Assembly (NCBI GenBank): GCA_946480445.1
Contig: CAMLJN010000002.1
Location: 248,001 to 312,000, forward strand
Length of the DNA: 64,000 nt
Direction: 5' to 3'
Source of the DNA: an uncultured Buttiauxella sp.
GTDB taxonomy: Bacteria > Pseudomonadota > Gammaproteobacteria > Enterobacterales > Enterobacteriaceae
The position numbers were made by a program, and so were the translations under genes. Of the stretch, positions 30,801 through 38,763 are shown in pieces. Position 1 is the first letter of the stretch; each line of letters opens with the position of its first letter. The notes below the pieces were generated by a model that was given only the letters and a program-made list of their open reading frames with translations, searched no databases and was not told where the DNA came from.

Positions 30801-31988
30801 GAAACAGAGCAGTTTCTTGCTGCATCAGCGGAAGTCGCCTATGTTCTGAACAAAGCTCAGATCAAACTGGACTTCAAAGAGCAAGCCGTTGGGTACCGAT
30901 ATGATGAAACAAGCGTTATTCAAGACTTCAGCAATACGGTAAGCGAGGAAGTAAAAACGAAGATTAAATGGTCTTCAAGTGATAATAATATCATCAAAAT
31001 AGTTGATGGGAAGTTGGTGGCATCAAATGCAGGCAGTGCAGTAATAACGGCGCTCATTACTCAGGACGAATACTACGAATCTAGCTCAGCCACTTATAGC
31101 GCCTTAGTCTACAAAGAACCTCTCGTCAAAACGAACTTATCTGTCACGCAAAGGGGGGTAATGATGTCCTCTCCCAAAGTATGGCAACCTGTTTATACCG
31201 ATGATAAGTTATTGATAAACTGGAGCTTAACTGATAATTCTTATTCACCAGCCCATAGCGCTACCGTTATTGTGAAAAATGCTTCAGGTAATGTCATTTC
31301 AACCAAAAATATAACGTCTACTGAATTAGATGTTGGTCATGGTCAAATAGACTTGTCCGTCAATCCTGCAAACGTTATGGATAAGACGATTAAAGTGGAA
31401 ACGACCTGGGTTGGATTCAAAGACCTCACCACAAAAATAAATATGGATAATATGGCCGTTGCACCTGCGGATGCAGAAGAAATTTATACTCTTTCATATT
31501 CAGTCGGACAACAGTTATGGCACAATAATGGAGCACCAGGAACAACATCTGGCCATGTCAGAACCTCCACATGTACCGGGAGTGACTGGGCGATGCTGAA
31601 ACTAAAATACGCGTTAGGTTTTAAAGGCACTAAAAGTAAATATCTGTCTGGATACCAGAACCCGCAAGTAAAAATCTTCTTCACGAAGACATCCGGTTTA
31701 GGTGAGTCCATGATAGGGAACGCTACCTATCGTTCTGATTTGAACTGGAGCCTGGATACCTCACGTTTAAAGTCATATCCGGATTATCTTATTCAGGATG
31801 ATTGTCGGAATCCTGATTCAAAATTAAACGATGGCACCTACTCACCTGTTGTGTCGATCAAAAATGACTACCAGACGCTCGATACACATATATCCACAAA
31901 ATTTCGCTGGAACAATGGCTGGGATGCTGATAATCAAATCACTCATCTTCCGGAGACCCAGCCCTGGAGCGATATAAAGGTATGGTAA
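24807..31988 (+). CDS. Giant inverse autotransporter adhesin (intimin/invasin/YeeJ type)
   Basis: A 2,393-aa protein. A signal region (about residues 30-56, TWINICFQVSFPLAMAFTPSFAGA) is followed by a LysM-type peptidoglycan-binding module (YTLGEGETVNSVAEKYNMSLDSL..., about 75-123). A β-barrel similar to YeeJ comes next (about 150-430; LGFGYRWFAGNWMLGANTFLDYD, RPANGWDLRAQYW, YEQYYGDEVALF). Then come about 13 Big_1-like Ig repeats (recurring ADG... DxNGNP...G) and about three Big_2-like repeats (WSSSNRSVAIV, WSSSDNNIIKI). The C-terminal part of about 280 aa is unlike the repeats and has two cysteines (TSTCTGSDWAM, QDDCRNPDS). The passenger would be displayed at the cell surface for adhesion or biofilm formation. 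The start is uncertain: ATG at 24807 has a poor ribosome-binding site; GTG at 24849 or ATG at 24900 are alternatives. Confidence 0.9.
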   Translation: MPTLIGRRLLWSFPVSRRHTPPRDISLPLKIMTWINICFQVSFPLAMAFTPSFAGAGSDGRFLLSQKQTNLQTRAYTLGEGETVNSVAEKYNMSLDSLRKLNQFRIFARGFEHLQQGDELEVPTLPLPKIHWDDTSSVSTSASKDDDIRTQKLASYVSQLGGVLGNDAAVDATASMARGIATGAAGGEIQQWLSHFGTARVQLDVDNSFSFKNSQFDLLVPLYEQEDRLIFTQGSLHRTDDRTQSNLGFGYRWFAGNWMLGANTFLDYDLSRGHTRMGLGGEYWRDFLKLGVNTYHRLTGWKNSPDLEDYEERPANGWDLRAQYWIPSLPQLGGKLTYEQYYGDEVALFGRDNRQRNPHAVTAGVNYTPVPLLTFSAEQRQGQSGKSDTRFGVDMNLQFNVPWQHQINPDAVATMRRLDGSKYDLVERNNNIVLEYRKKEVIRLKTADLVTGYAGEQKSLGVSVNSKYGLERIDWSASPLVAAGGKIEHNAQGWTVVMPAYHSGVGAVNSYTVSSVAIDKKGNVSDRAETQVTVTQAAIDTTTSSLSPPAATLPADGTSQQEFVLKVNDKEGHPVDITENEISVEKTSKLRGNSEATVSSFTRRAAGEFVMTVTSGTMPEEFTITPSARNTKFASTEVKLIADNATAMVNALDVVEDNAIADGQSQNKLRLTVVDAQNNPVHGQSVSLLADNNATVAESAITEADGTVIVPVTSLHAGDTTITASINNKGSKTQKLSFRPDQNTARIEQKDVSVLPEISVADGEAKKTVTARVIDANGNAVPDIMVTFSADNNAVLAEEKVKTDNQGMVTTTLTSTVAGISRVVASVNSQSTSKETTFTGNHATAIVTSVDTTSASGVADGSTAVTFRALIKDQNGNPLSGIPVDWKSDKDSSIVAFNHTQTVTSVEGIAEARVTSTRAYRDVVVTASTNASSKAASPFTFVADKQNPVIQSFSSNKPTLTANGKDTAELTISVTDTNGNPLSGVEVAFSNGNNAKITPSHPVTNANGVVSANLSTLHAGQVTVSASLNKGDEKSLTLTAVSDEQTAGVTVTAPGDKPITVQTQPVILTATVIDQNKNPVSGTTVTWQTSHNQLSETVTQTNAEGKAMVKLTGTQAVLSTVTAVLNNGQKGSAQVTFGPGEPVGEYSQLSVSPQSITADGTSEALASLILHDKWKNPVPGKTIDWSADKPSGIQFAPVEKGDGVYQAAVKGTAEGIWVLNAQSGTVDLQTSLALLASQDTAQIDSVVVTGADKAKADGQEYVTIRTQVKDKNGNTKLKGVAVGWSTTLGTLSSGVSTTDENGVAEMTLSSRAAGSAWVSAMLGGGSPVKASKAVSFNAGDLSAEKSGLSLSPASIIASKENATLTVTARDAQGNLLSGLKDKINADFTPDLNMTVSAFSEVSPGIYEASVSGKKAGTTQVSADVSNVRINHTASLTLNADNDTAKVKGNISVTPSSARVGEKVTYTAVLTDLNENALGAGIPVTWSANEGSMLSAQMTRTDDSGAASVTLSRQLAGTAKVELILPSSTTPAPDAIFTAGEVDETRSELTLAPSTIVAGKETATLTLTLRDSNGNLLTGKSVSGHSDNNGNVSISDSKEDNNAPGHYTMTVTSDKAGSATLSVKVGGNTLNKSRILTVKGDTDSWKLSAVTSDKASLTAGDAKGVTYSATVTDAKGNPLNNVVVSWQLRGQAESYTPTSRTNEQGVATTTVKSHTTGLLQMTAYLDADNYIQAKDVAVLAGDIKNATFGADKTIIGSDGKDTVTLVASLEDAYGNPITGKKVSIEGADSLKGFNLSAVQDQQNGRYKATGTSKIKGQVTLNAVVGGEKMGDSVTVTVGAITPDLRFDNANQSVTWTKHFTTSQSVKGMPEELEQNWSSSNRSVAIVGNDGKVTLLKAGKTRISVYTPGNEQYNQAMASYEMDVAKASPGLKAGTGDPVTAVWADGKERNITATYTNSDVQQDELKASYSVKSEAVVTVSNTGKLTPVKPGVTTVTVSTPETEQFLAASAEVAYVLNKAQIKLDFKEQAVGYRYDETSVIQDFSNTVSEEVKTKIKWSSSDNNIIKIVDGKLVASNAGSAVITALITQDEYYESSSATYSALVYKEPLVKTNLSVTQRGVMMSSPKVWQPVYTDDKLLINWSLTDNSYSPAHSATVIVKNASGNVISTKNITSTELDVGHGQIDLSVNPANVMDKTIKVETTWVGFKDLTTKINMDNMAVAPADAEEIYTLSYSVGQQLWHNNGAPGTTSGHVRTSTCTGSDWAMLKLKYALGFKGTKSKYLSGYQNPQVKIFFTKTSGLGESMIGNATYRSDLNWSLDTSRLKSYPDYLIQDDCRNPDSKLNDGTYSPVVSIKNDYQTLDTHISTKFRWNNGWDADNQITHLPETQPWSDIKVW

Positions 31989-32030
31989 ATCTGTAATTTT
32001 TAATAAATTCCGCAGTTGATATTGTCGCCC

Positions 32031-32069
32031 CCCCTATCTGTTCAGAACAGGTTTCTGAGCAGATAGGGG
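32031..32069 (+). other. Strong hairpin downstream of the adhesin gene
   Basis: CCCCTATCTG (32031-32040) pairs with CAGATAGGGG (32060-32069), and the inner TCAGAA/TTCTGA extends the stem to about 17 bp with one G-T pair and a 5-base loop. There is no T tract, so it is a Rho-type or processing structure or an old mobile-element end rather than a clear intrinsic terminator. Confidence 0.5.
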
Positions 32070-32219
32070 ACCAGTAAAACATGCGCAGCAGGACGCCGTC
32101 AGCATTGATAGCTTACAACTATCAATAACTCAGAACGAAAAAGGCGATCACTTATATACAAATTCCTGGCGTATTCGTCGGGGCTTTTTTAATTTTTACA
32201 GCCCATTTCCCACTCCCAC

Positions 32220-32332
32220 TGACCTGCTCCCCGTTGATTAACACACCCCGATGTTAGTAATGTCTTCATAAGCAACATGAGGACACTCCCATGAAGAAGC
32301 GTTTTTCCGACCAACAGATCATCAGCAGGTGT
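32220..32332 (+). mobile_element. IS3-family element remnant (left end and start of orfA)
   Basis: The stretch begins TGACCTGCTCCCCG, the kind of end seen in IS3-family elements. At 32291 it has an ATG followed by MKKRFSDQQIIS, the characteristic start of an IS3-family orfA transposase. After about 13 codons the homology stops and the sequence runs into the end of the PAAR gene. Only the left tip of the element survives. Confidence 0.65.
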
Positions 32333-32339
32333 TGTCACG

Positions 32340-32753
32340 TTAATCGGCTTCGGTACAGCCGCTGGGGCAGCCGCAGAGAACGATGGAGCCATCCACGGCA
32401 GACGGCACGCAGTGCCAGGTCGCGCGGGGTTCACCGGTGATAATTCTGCCGGTCTGGCCGCATTTGGGGCAGGCTGAGGTGAGATCCCCAACGCGCAGGA
32501 TCATCCGCCCGTATTCGGTGCTGTTGGGAAGGCTGCCGTAGCAGGTTGCGCCGGTGGTGGTTTTGTCCCCATGCAGCGCCTGCCCGCGCCCGTAACAGTC
32601 TGTACGATAGCCGCCCAGAAAATCTTCCCCGAGCGGTACGCCGTCGCGCTGAGTGAGGCTGCCGCCGGTCACAATGCGATAGATGGCGTGCACCGGATGC
32701 TGGCGGTTAAAAGCCTCCCGCCCGGCAATAATCGCCCTGGCCTCGTCATTCAT
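32340..32753 (-). CDS. PAAR-domain protein, type VI secretion spike/effector type (5' truncated)
   Basis: A 137-aa frame from the ATG at 32753. It contains LGGYRTDCYGRGQALHGDKTTTGATC and LRVGDLTSACPKCGQTGRIITG, ending VDGSIVLCGCPSGC, a Cys-containing PAAR-type spike-tip pattern. The same frame stays open upstream to 33005 without a good start codon and still looks family-like there (SGQILLGCPPGASAIKYSPLGHGRVRAF and FTPDQLAEMNDEARAIIAGREAFN). The gene has therefore lost its 5' end and is probably a remnant. No VgrG or other T6SS gene is in the window. An IS fragment abuts its 3' end. Confidence 0.65.
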   Translation of the reverse strand: MNDEARAIIAGREAFNRQHPVHAIYRIVTGGSLTQRDGVPLGEDFLGGYRTDCYGRGQALHGDKTTTGATCYGSLPNSTEYGRMILRVGDLTSACPKCGQTGRIITGEPRATWHCVPSAVDGSIVLCGCPSGCTEAD

Positions 32754-33036
32754 TTCAGCAAGCTGGTCCGGCGTGAAGGGAGACTGAGCCAGTTCGGCCC
32801 GTACCGCCGGGGTGAGTTCATCTACGCTTGCAAACGCCCTGACGCGCCCGTGGCCTAAGGGAGAATATTTGATTGCCGAGGCGCCTGGGGGGCATCCCAG
32901 TAAGATTTGGCCCGAGAGGTATTTGGGGAAGGATGGATTGTTAGTGGACAGGAAGAAACTTATTAGATGAATATAAAAAGATAAGTTAAGAGCTGGCCCC
33001 TTAACTTATCTTAAAAAATCAATCTATGAATAAATA

Positions 33037-33258
33037 TCAAACCGGCACCTTCAACAGTGCTTCTGCATTACAGTAAGGCGTTTCAACGCTATCCCGGCAG
33101 GGCGCTTTATCCCGCTTTCCGCCCTTGAAAGCGATATTCAGGTCGCTGGCGAAAACCGGCTGGTTGATGCTCAGCTTCTTACCCAGCACCTCTGTCTCAA
33201 GAGGTTGAAGATCGTTCGAAGCGGCGCATTGTTTAATGTGAGATGGCATCGCATACAA
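33037..33258 (-). CDS. Small hypothetical protein
   Basis: A 73-aa frame (MYAMPSHIKQCAASNDL ... SINQPVFASDLNIAFKGG ... CNAEALLKVPV) with three cysteines. It starts 11 bases after the stop of the zinc-finger gene on the same strand, so it may be co-translated. There is no recognised domain and no signal peptide from this start. It could be the end of a larger truncated gene. Confidence 0.4.
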   Translation of the reverse strand: MYAMPSHIKQCAASNDLQPLETEVLGKKLSINQPVFASDLNIAFKGGKRDKAPCRDSVETPYCNAEALLKVPV

Positions 33259-33269
33259 TGGCGATTCAG

Positions 33270-33899
33270 CTATCTTTTTCCTAAAGAAGGTAAACCACCG
33301 GAGACAACAATCCGCCTGCCGCCAATGTATTGGTTCATGATGTCTCCAGAACCTGAACTCCCTGTTTTTCGACGCTTTCCGGGCGTTTTCTTGTTTTTAC
33401 TGGCCTTGTTTTTTGCTTCAATTCTTTTCCTGGCGTGAGCAAGCAGAATCAGACGACCGGACATCAAGCTTTTCCTCGATGCATCGGCAGCATCATAGCC
33501 ATTCACTATGAGCATTATTTCTTTGCCAATTTCCAGCAACGTTTTCTCGGCTACAAATTTATCGACCACGCCCGAGTATTTTTTATCTACCTTTTGAGTG
33601 AGTGCCCACTGGTAAGAAATTGTTGATATAGTAGGTTTTTTAGCCGGATAATGACTGGCAGGTACTGAGCTTGCAGCTTTTTGATGGACGTTACTAAGAT
33701 GTTTTTTTAACCGCTTAGCATCTTTAAGAGGAATATGACATATTGGACATACACAGGCTTCCGGAGCCACTGACGGAGCTTGCACCACTGGCTTAACGCT
33801 GCGGGGCACCATCTTCCAGCCGTGCTGGATAAGCAGGTGGCTGGACAAGAATTTTAATTCGACCTCCGCGCTACATAACCCACATATAATTTTTTCCAT
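33270..33899 (-). CDS. Protein with two C2H2 zinc-finger motifs
   Basis: A 209-aa protein; the start is placed at MEKIICGLC (33899). Two finger-like motifs are visible: CGLCSAEVELKFLSSHLLIQH (C-x2-C-x11-H-x4-H, about residues 6-26) and CPICHIPLKDAKRLKKHLSNVH (C-x2-C-x12-H-x4-H, about 56-77). The middle part is helical (VDKKYSGVVDKFVAEKTLLEIGKEIMLIVNGYDA) and the C-terminal region is very basic (ARKRIEAKNKASKNKKTPGKRRK), consistent with nucleic-acid binding. Paired C2H2 motifs of this type are uncommon in bacteria. Function unknown; it lies inside the leuX island. Confidence 0.6.
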   Translation of the reverse strand: MEKIICGLCSAEVELKFLSSHLLIQHGWKMVPRSVKPVVQAPSVAPEACVCPICHIPLKDAKRLKKHLSNVHQKAASSVPASHYPAKKPTISTISYQWALTQKVDKKYSGVVDKFVAEKTLLEIGKEIMLIVNGYDAADASRKSLMSGRLILLAHARKRIEAKNKASKNKKTPGKRRKTGSSGSGDIMNQYIGGRRIVVSGGLPSLGKR

Positions 33900-34067
33900 C
33901 GAATTTCCCCTGTCAGCCTGATAGCCCCGGAACAGCAGCATCACATCATTTTGCTTAGCCTATCATTATCAATCTTACCATCCCAGCCAGTCGTTATTCG
34001 AACGTTGCCCAATCGGGAAACTCAGAGCGCAGTATCCTGTGGTCACACTCTGCCACATGTTAGGGGT

Positions 34068-34368
34068 TCAAAGCAGCAAGCTACAAATACTGGGAAAACC
34101 GCCCTGAAAAGCCAGACGGCAGGCGGGCTGTATTACGCAGTCAGGTTCTGGAGCTGTATAACATCAGCCATGGCTCTACTGGCGCAAGAAGTATCGCGAT
34201 TATGGCAACCCTGAAAGGCTTCAGAATGGGACGCTGGCTTGCCGGCAGGTTCATGAAAGAACTGGGGCTGGTGAGTTGCCAGCAACCTACCCACCGTTAT
34301 TACCATCAAACAAATCGGAAAACCGATACTGGAAAAACTCTCACACAGTGGCCAGTTTTAGTTGACCA
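34068..34368 (+). pseudogene. IS3-family transposase orfB remnant with internal deletion
   Basis: The translation [24 protein letters not shown] ... [45 protein letters not shown] is the N-terminal part of an IS3-family OrfB. After HRYYHQ the sequence jumps, out of frame, to the C-terminal tail [16 protein letters not shown] and stops near 34364. The integrase core with its DDE residues is missing, so the element is dead. The tail is followed by a right-end-like GTTGACCACT. Confidence 0.7.
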
Positions 34369-34806
34369 CTACAATCGAGCGAATATCAATATCCCCGTTC
34401 ACTACAACGATCCTGGAGGTATTACCAACATACGGCAGGTGCTCGCGTATATGACAGAAATCCAACAGAAAGAGGGATTTCTACTCCACGGTTGCAACGA
34501 AATACCTGAGCGCCCGCTGACAGGCCCTTCCCCTGCAACTCAACTGAACAGGTATGCAGGTTTATCTGCTGCAGGATACGCTCTAATGCCCAATGCGGCA
34601 GACCAGAAAACGGTTGCTGCAGCACAGCAAATAATCAAATTTTACTAATGCACACAGGTACTGGTAACTGGCATAGCCCTTTTGCCAACGTGAAACGACT
34701 TATCGGAAGAGGCATAACTGGAACTGATATAGATACAGTCGTTGAGAACAAATTGCGGTAAAATCCCGTCAACAGCAGTTGCTAAGAATCGAACACAGGA
34801 TAAAAA
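34369..34806. other. Region upstream of hsdM without a clear gene
   Basis: A plus-strand frame runs from the IS remnant to 34648, but it is a read-through of IS sequence and has no family signature. The last 150 bases before the hsdM ATG at 34807 probably hold the promoter of the restriction-modification operon; no boxes are assigned. Confidence 0.4.
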
Positions 34807-36359
34807 ATGACAAGCTTTCAACAGCGTGCAGAACTACATCGTCAAATCTGGGCCATCGCTAATGACGTTAGAGGCTCGGTAGATGGATGGGATTTTAAGC
34901 AGTATGTCCTTGGTGCGCTTTTTTATCGCTTTATCAGTGAAAACTTCTCCAGTTACATCGAAGCCGGTGATGACAGCATCAACTATGCTGCGCTGGATGA
35001 CAGTATCATTAACGATGATATCAAAGATGATGCCATCAAAACCAAAGGCTATTTCATTTACCCGAGCCAGCTATTCTGCAATGTTGCTGCTAAAGCGAAT
35101 ACCAACGACAGGCTGAATGCTGATTTAAACAGCATTTTTGTCGCAATTGAAAGTTCAGCTTATGGCTATCCATCTGAAGCTGACATCAAAGGCCTGTTTG
35201 CTGATTTTGACACTACCAGTAACCGTCTGGGTAACACCGTTAAAGACAAAAATAGCCGTCTGGCCGCCGTTTTAAAAGGTGTCGAAGGTTTAAAACTGGG
35301 TAACTTTAACGACCACCAGATTGACTTGTTCGGTGATGCATATGAGTTCCTGATTTCTAACTATGCGGCAAATGCCGGTAAGTCAGGCGGGGAGTTCTTC
35401 ACGCCACAGCATGTCTCTAAGTTGATTGCTCAACTGGCAATGCACGGTCAGACCCACGTCAACAAAATCTACGACCCGGCGGCTGGCTCGGGATCACTGC
35501 TGCTGCAGGCGAAGAAACATTTTGATAACCACATCATCGAAGAAGGCTTTTTTGGTCAGGAAATCAACCATACGACGTTCAACCTGGCGCGTATGAACAT
35601 GTTTCTGCACAACATCAACTACGACAAATTTGATATCAGGTTGGGCAATACCCTGACTGAACCACACTTTGGCGACGAAAAGCCGTTTGATGCGATTGTT
35701 TCTAACCCGCCTTATTCGGTGAAATGGATTGGTAGTGACGATCCGACTTTGATTAACGATGAGCGTTTTGCTCCGGCAGGTGTGCTGGCTCCAAAATCAA
35801 AAGCTGACTTTGCGTTTGTGCTTCATGCACTGAACTATCTTTCCGCCAAAGGCCGGGCGGCGATTGTCTGCTTCCCGGGGATCTTCTACCGTGGCGGCGC
35901 AGAGCAGAAAATCCGCCAGTATCTGGTTGATAACAACTATGTTGAGACGGTGATTTCACTCGCACCAAATCTGTTCTTTGGCACCACCATTGCCGTTAAT
36001 ATTCTGGTGCTGTCAAAGCATAAAACTGATACCAGCGTGCAGTTCATCGATGCCAGCGGTCTGTTTAAAAAAGAAACCAATAACAACATTCTCACCGATG
36101 CCCATATCGCTCAGATCATGCAGGTGTTCAGCAGCAAATCAGATGTTGACCATCTGGCAAAATCAGTGCCCTTCGAAAAAGTAGCCGGAAATGATTACAA
36201 CCTTTCTGTCAGCAGTTACGTAGAAGCCAAAGACACCCGTGAAATAGTCAATATTGCTGAGCTGAATGCTGAGCTGAAAACTACCGTCAGCAAAATCGAT
36301 CAGTTACGCAAAGACATTGATGCGATTGTGACTGAGATTGAAGGTAATGAGGTGCAGGG

Positions 36360-36363
<4 letters not shown>
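34807..36363 (+). CDS. hsdM: Type IC restriction-modification DNA methyltransferase HsdM
   Basis: A 518-aa N6-adenine methyltransferase. The helical N-terminal HsdM domain is followed by the SAM motif [10 protein letters not shown] (from residue 223) and the catalytic NPPY (residues 300-303). [14 protein letters not shown] is typical of the family. It closely resembles the type IC enzymes EcoR124I and EcoprrI (PrrA). It is the first gene of hsdM-hsdS-prrC-hsdR and overlaps hsdS by 4 bases. Confidence 0.95.
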
Positions 36364-37562
<1,199 letters not shown>

Positions 37563-37563
37563 C

Positions 37564-38763
37564 ATGAGCAAGACACTCCTGGAAATAGCCCAACAGCTAA
37601 GTACGCCTAAGAAAGTCAAGAAAACTGTCTCTGAAAAAACAAAGGAAGTTGAAGAGACCAGGCCCGTGCCAAAGGTGCAGTTAATCTACGCTTTCAATGG
37701 CACAGGCAAGACACGTCTTTCCCGGGATTTCAAGCAATGGATTACGTCCAAAGTTATTGACGGAGAAGGTGATGACGAAGCTGAACAGTCGGAGTTGTCG
37801 CGCAAAAAAATCCTTTATTACAATGCTTTCACTGAGGACTTGTTTTACTGGGATAACGATCTGCAAGAAGACGCTGAACCGAAGTTGAAGGTGCAGCCGA
37901 ATTCCTATACCAACTGGTTGCTGACCTTGCTAAAAGATTTGGGACAGGATGGTAATATCGTCCGTTATTTCCAGCGCTATGCGAACGACAAGCTAACGCC
38001 ACACTTCAATCCAGATTTTACCGAAGTCGCTTTTTCTATGGAACGCGGCAACGATGAGCGCTCCGTCCACATAAAGTTATCGAAAGGTGAAGAAAGCAAC
38101 TTCATCTGGAGTGTGTTTTACACCCTGCTGGATCAAGTGGTAACAATTCTCAATGTCGCCGATCCGGATGCGCGCGAGACCCACGAATTTGATCAACTTG
38201 AATATGTATTCATTGATGATCCCGTAAGCTCTCTTGATGATAACCATTTGATTGAACTGGCGGTTAATCTTGCAGGGCTGATCAAATCCAGTGAGTCCGA
38301 TTTGAAATTCATTATCACGACACATAGTCCAATCTTTTATAATGTACTTTTCAATGAGTTGAACGGTAAAGCTTGCTACATGTTGGAAAGTTTTGAGGAT
38401 GGTACATTTGCCCTCGTAGAAAAATATGGCGACTCTAACAAGAGTTTTTCCTACCATCTCCACCTAAAGCAAACAATCGAACAGGCAATTGCTGACAACA
38501 ATGTTGAAAGATATCACTTCACGTTACTGCGCAATCTTTATGAGAAAACGGCCAGCTTTCTGGGCTACCCTAAATGGTCTGAACTCTTGCCTGACGATAA
38601 GCAGCTTTATCTGAGCAGAATCATCAATTTCACTAGCCACAGCACGCTATCGAATGAAGCCGTTGCAGAGCCAACGCCAGCGGAGAAAGCGACTGTCAAA
38701 CTGTTGCTCGATCACTTGAAGAACAACTGTGGCTTCTGGCAGCAGGAACAAAAAAATGGTTGA
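37564..38763 (+). CDS. prrC: PrrC anticodon nuclease (tRNA-Lys-cleaving abortive-infection toxin)
   Basis: A 399-aa protein (E. coli PrrC has 396). The N-terminal ABC/AAA-type ATPase has Walker A in [26 protein letters not shown], a signature-like LSKGEES and Walker B with D-loop in [13 protein letters not shown], then FIITTHSP with the switch His. The C-terminal nuclease region carries the three residues known to be needed in E. coli PrrC, shifted by three: Arg323 and Glu327 (RNLYE) and His359 (FTSHS). In EcoprrI the protein is kept silent by the type IC enzyme and is released when phage T4 Stp inhibits restriction, cutting tRNA-Lys at the wobble base. Its location between hsdS and hsdR is the same as in the prr locus. 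It overlaps hsdR by 8 bases. Confidence 0.95.
   Translation: MSKTLLEIAQQLSTPKKVKKTVSEKTKEVEETRPVPKVQLIYAFNGTGKTRLSRDFKQWITSKVIDGEGDDEAEQSELSRKKILYYNAFTEDLFYWDNDLQEDAEPKLKVQPNSYTNWLLTLLKDLGQDGNIVRYFQRYANDKLTPHFNPDFTEVAFSMERGNDERSVHIKLSKGEESNFIWSVFYTLLDQVVTILNVADPDARETHEFDQLEYVFIDDPVSSLDDNHLIELAVNLAGLIKSSESDLKFIITTHSPIFYNVLFNELNGKACYMLESFEDGTFALVEKYGDSNKSFSYHLHLKQTIEQAIADNNVERYHFTLLRNLYEKTASFLGYPKWSELLPDDKQLYLSRIINFTSHSTLSNEAVAEPTPAEKATVKLLLDHLKNNCGFWQQEQKNG

Noticed and set aside
32189-32491. 100-aa minus-strand frame (MGISPQPAPNAARPAEL...)
   Set aside because: Pro/Ala-rich frame overlapping the PAAR gene in another phase and running across the IS remnant; no support.
33951-34214. 87-aa plus-strand frame
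   Set aside because: Out-of-phase frame over the IS3 orfB remnant.
34202-34648. 148-aa plus-strand frame starting [20 protein letters not shown]
   Set aside because: The first third is the IS3 transposase remnant; the rest is read-through after the deletion and resembles nothing known, so it is treated as part of the pseudogene region.
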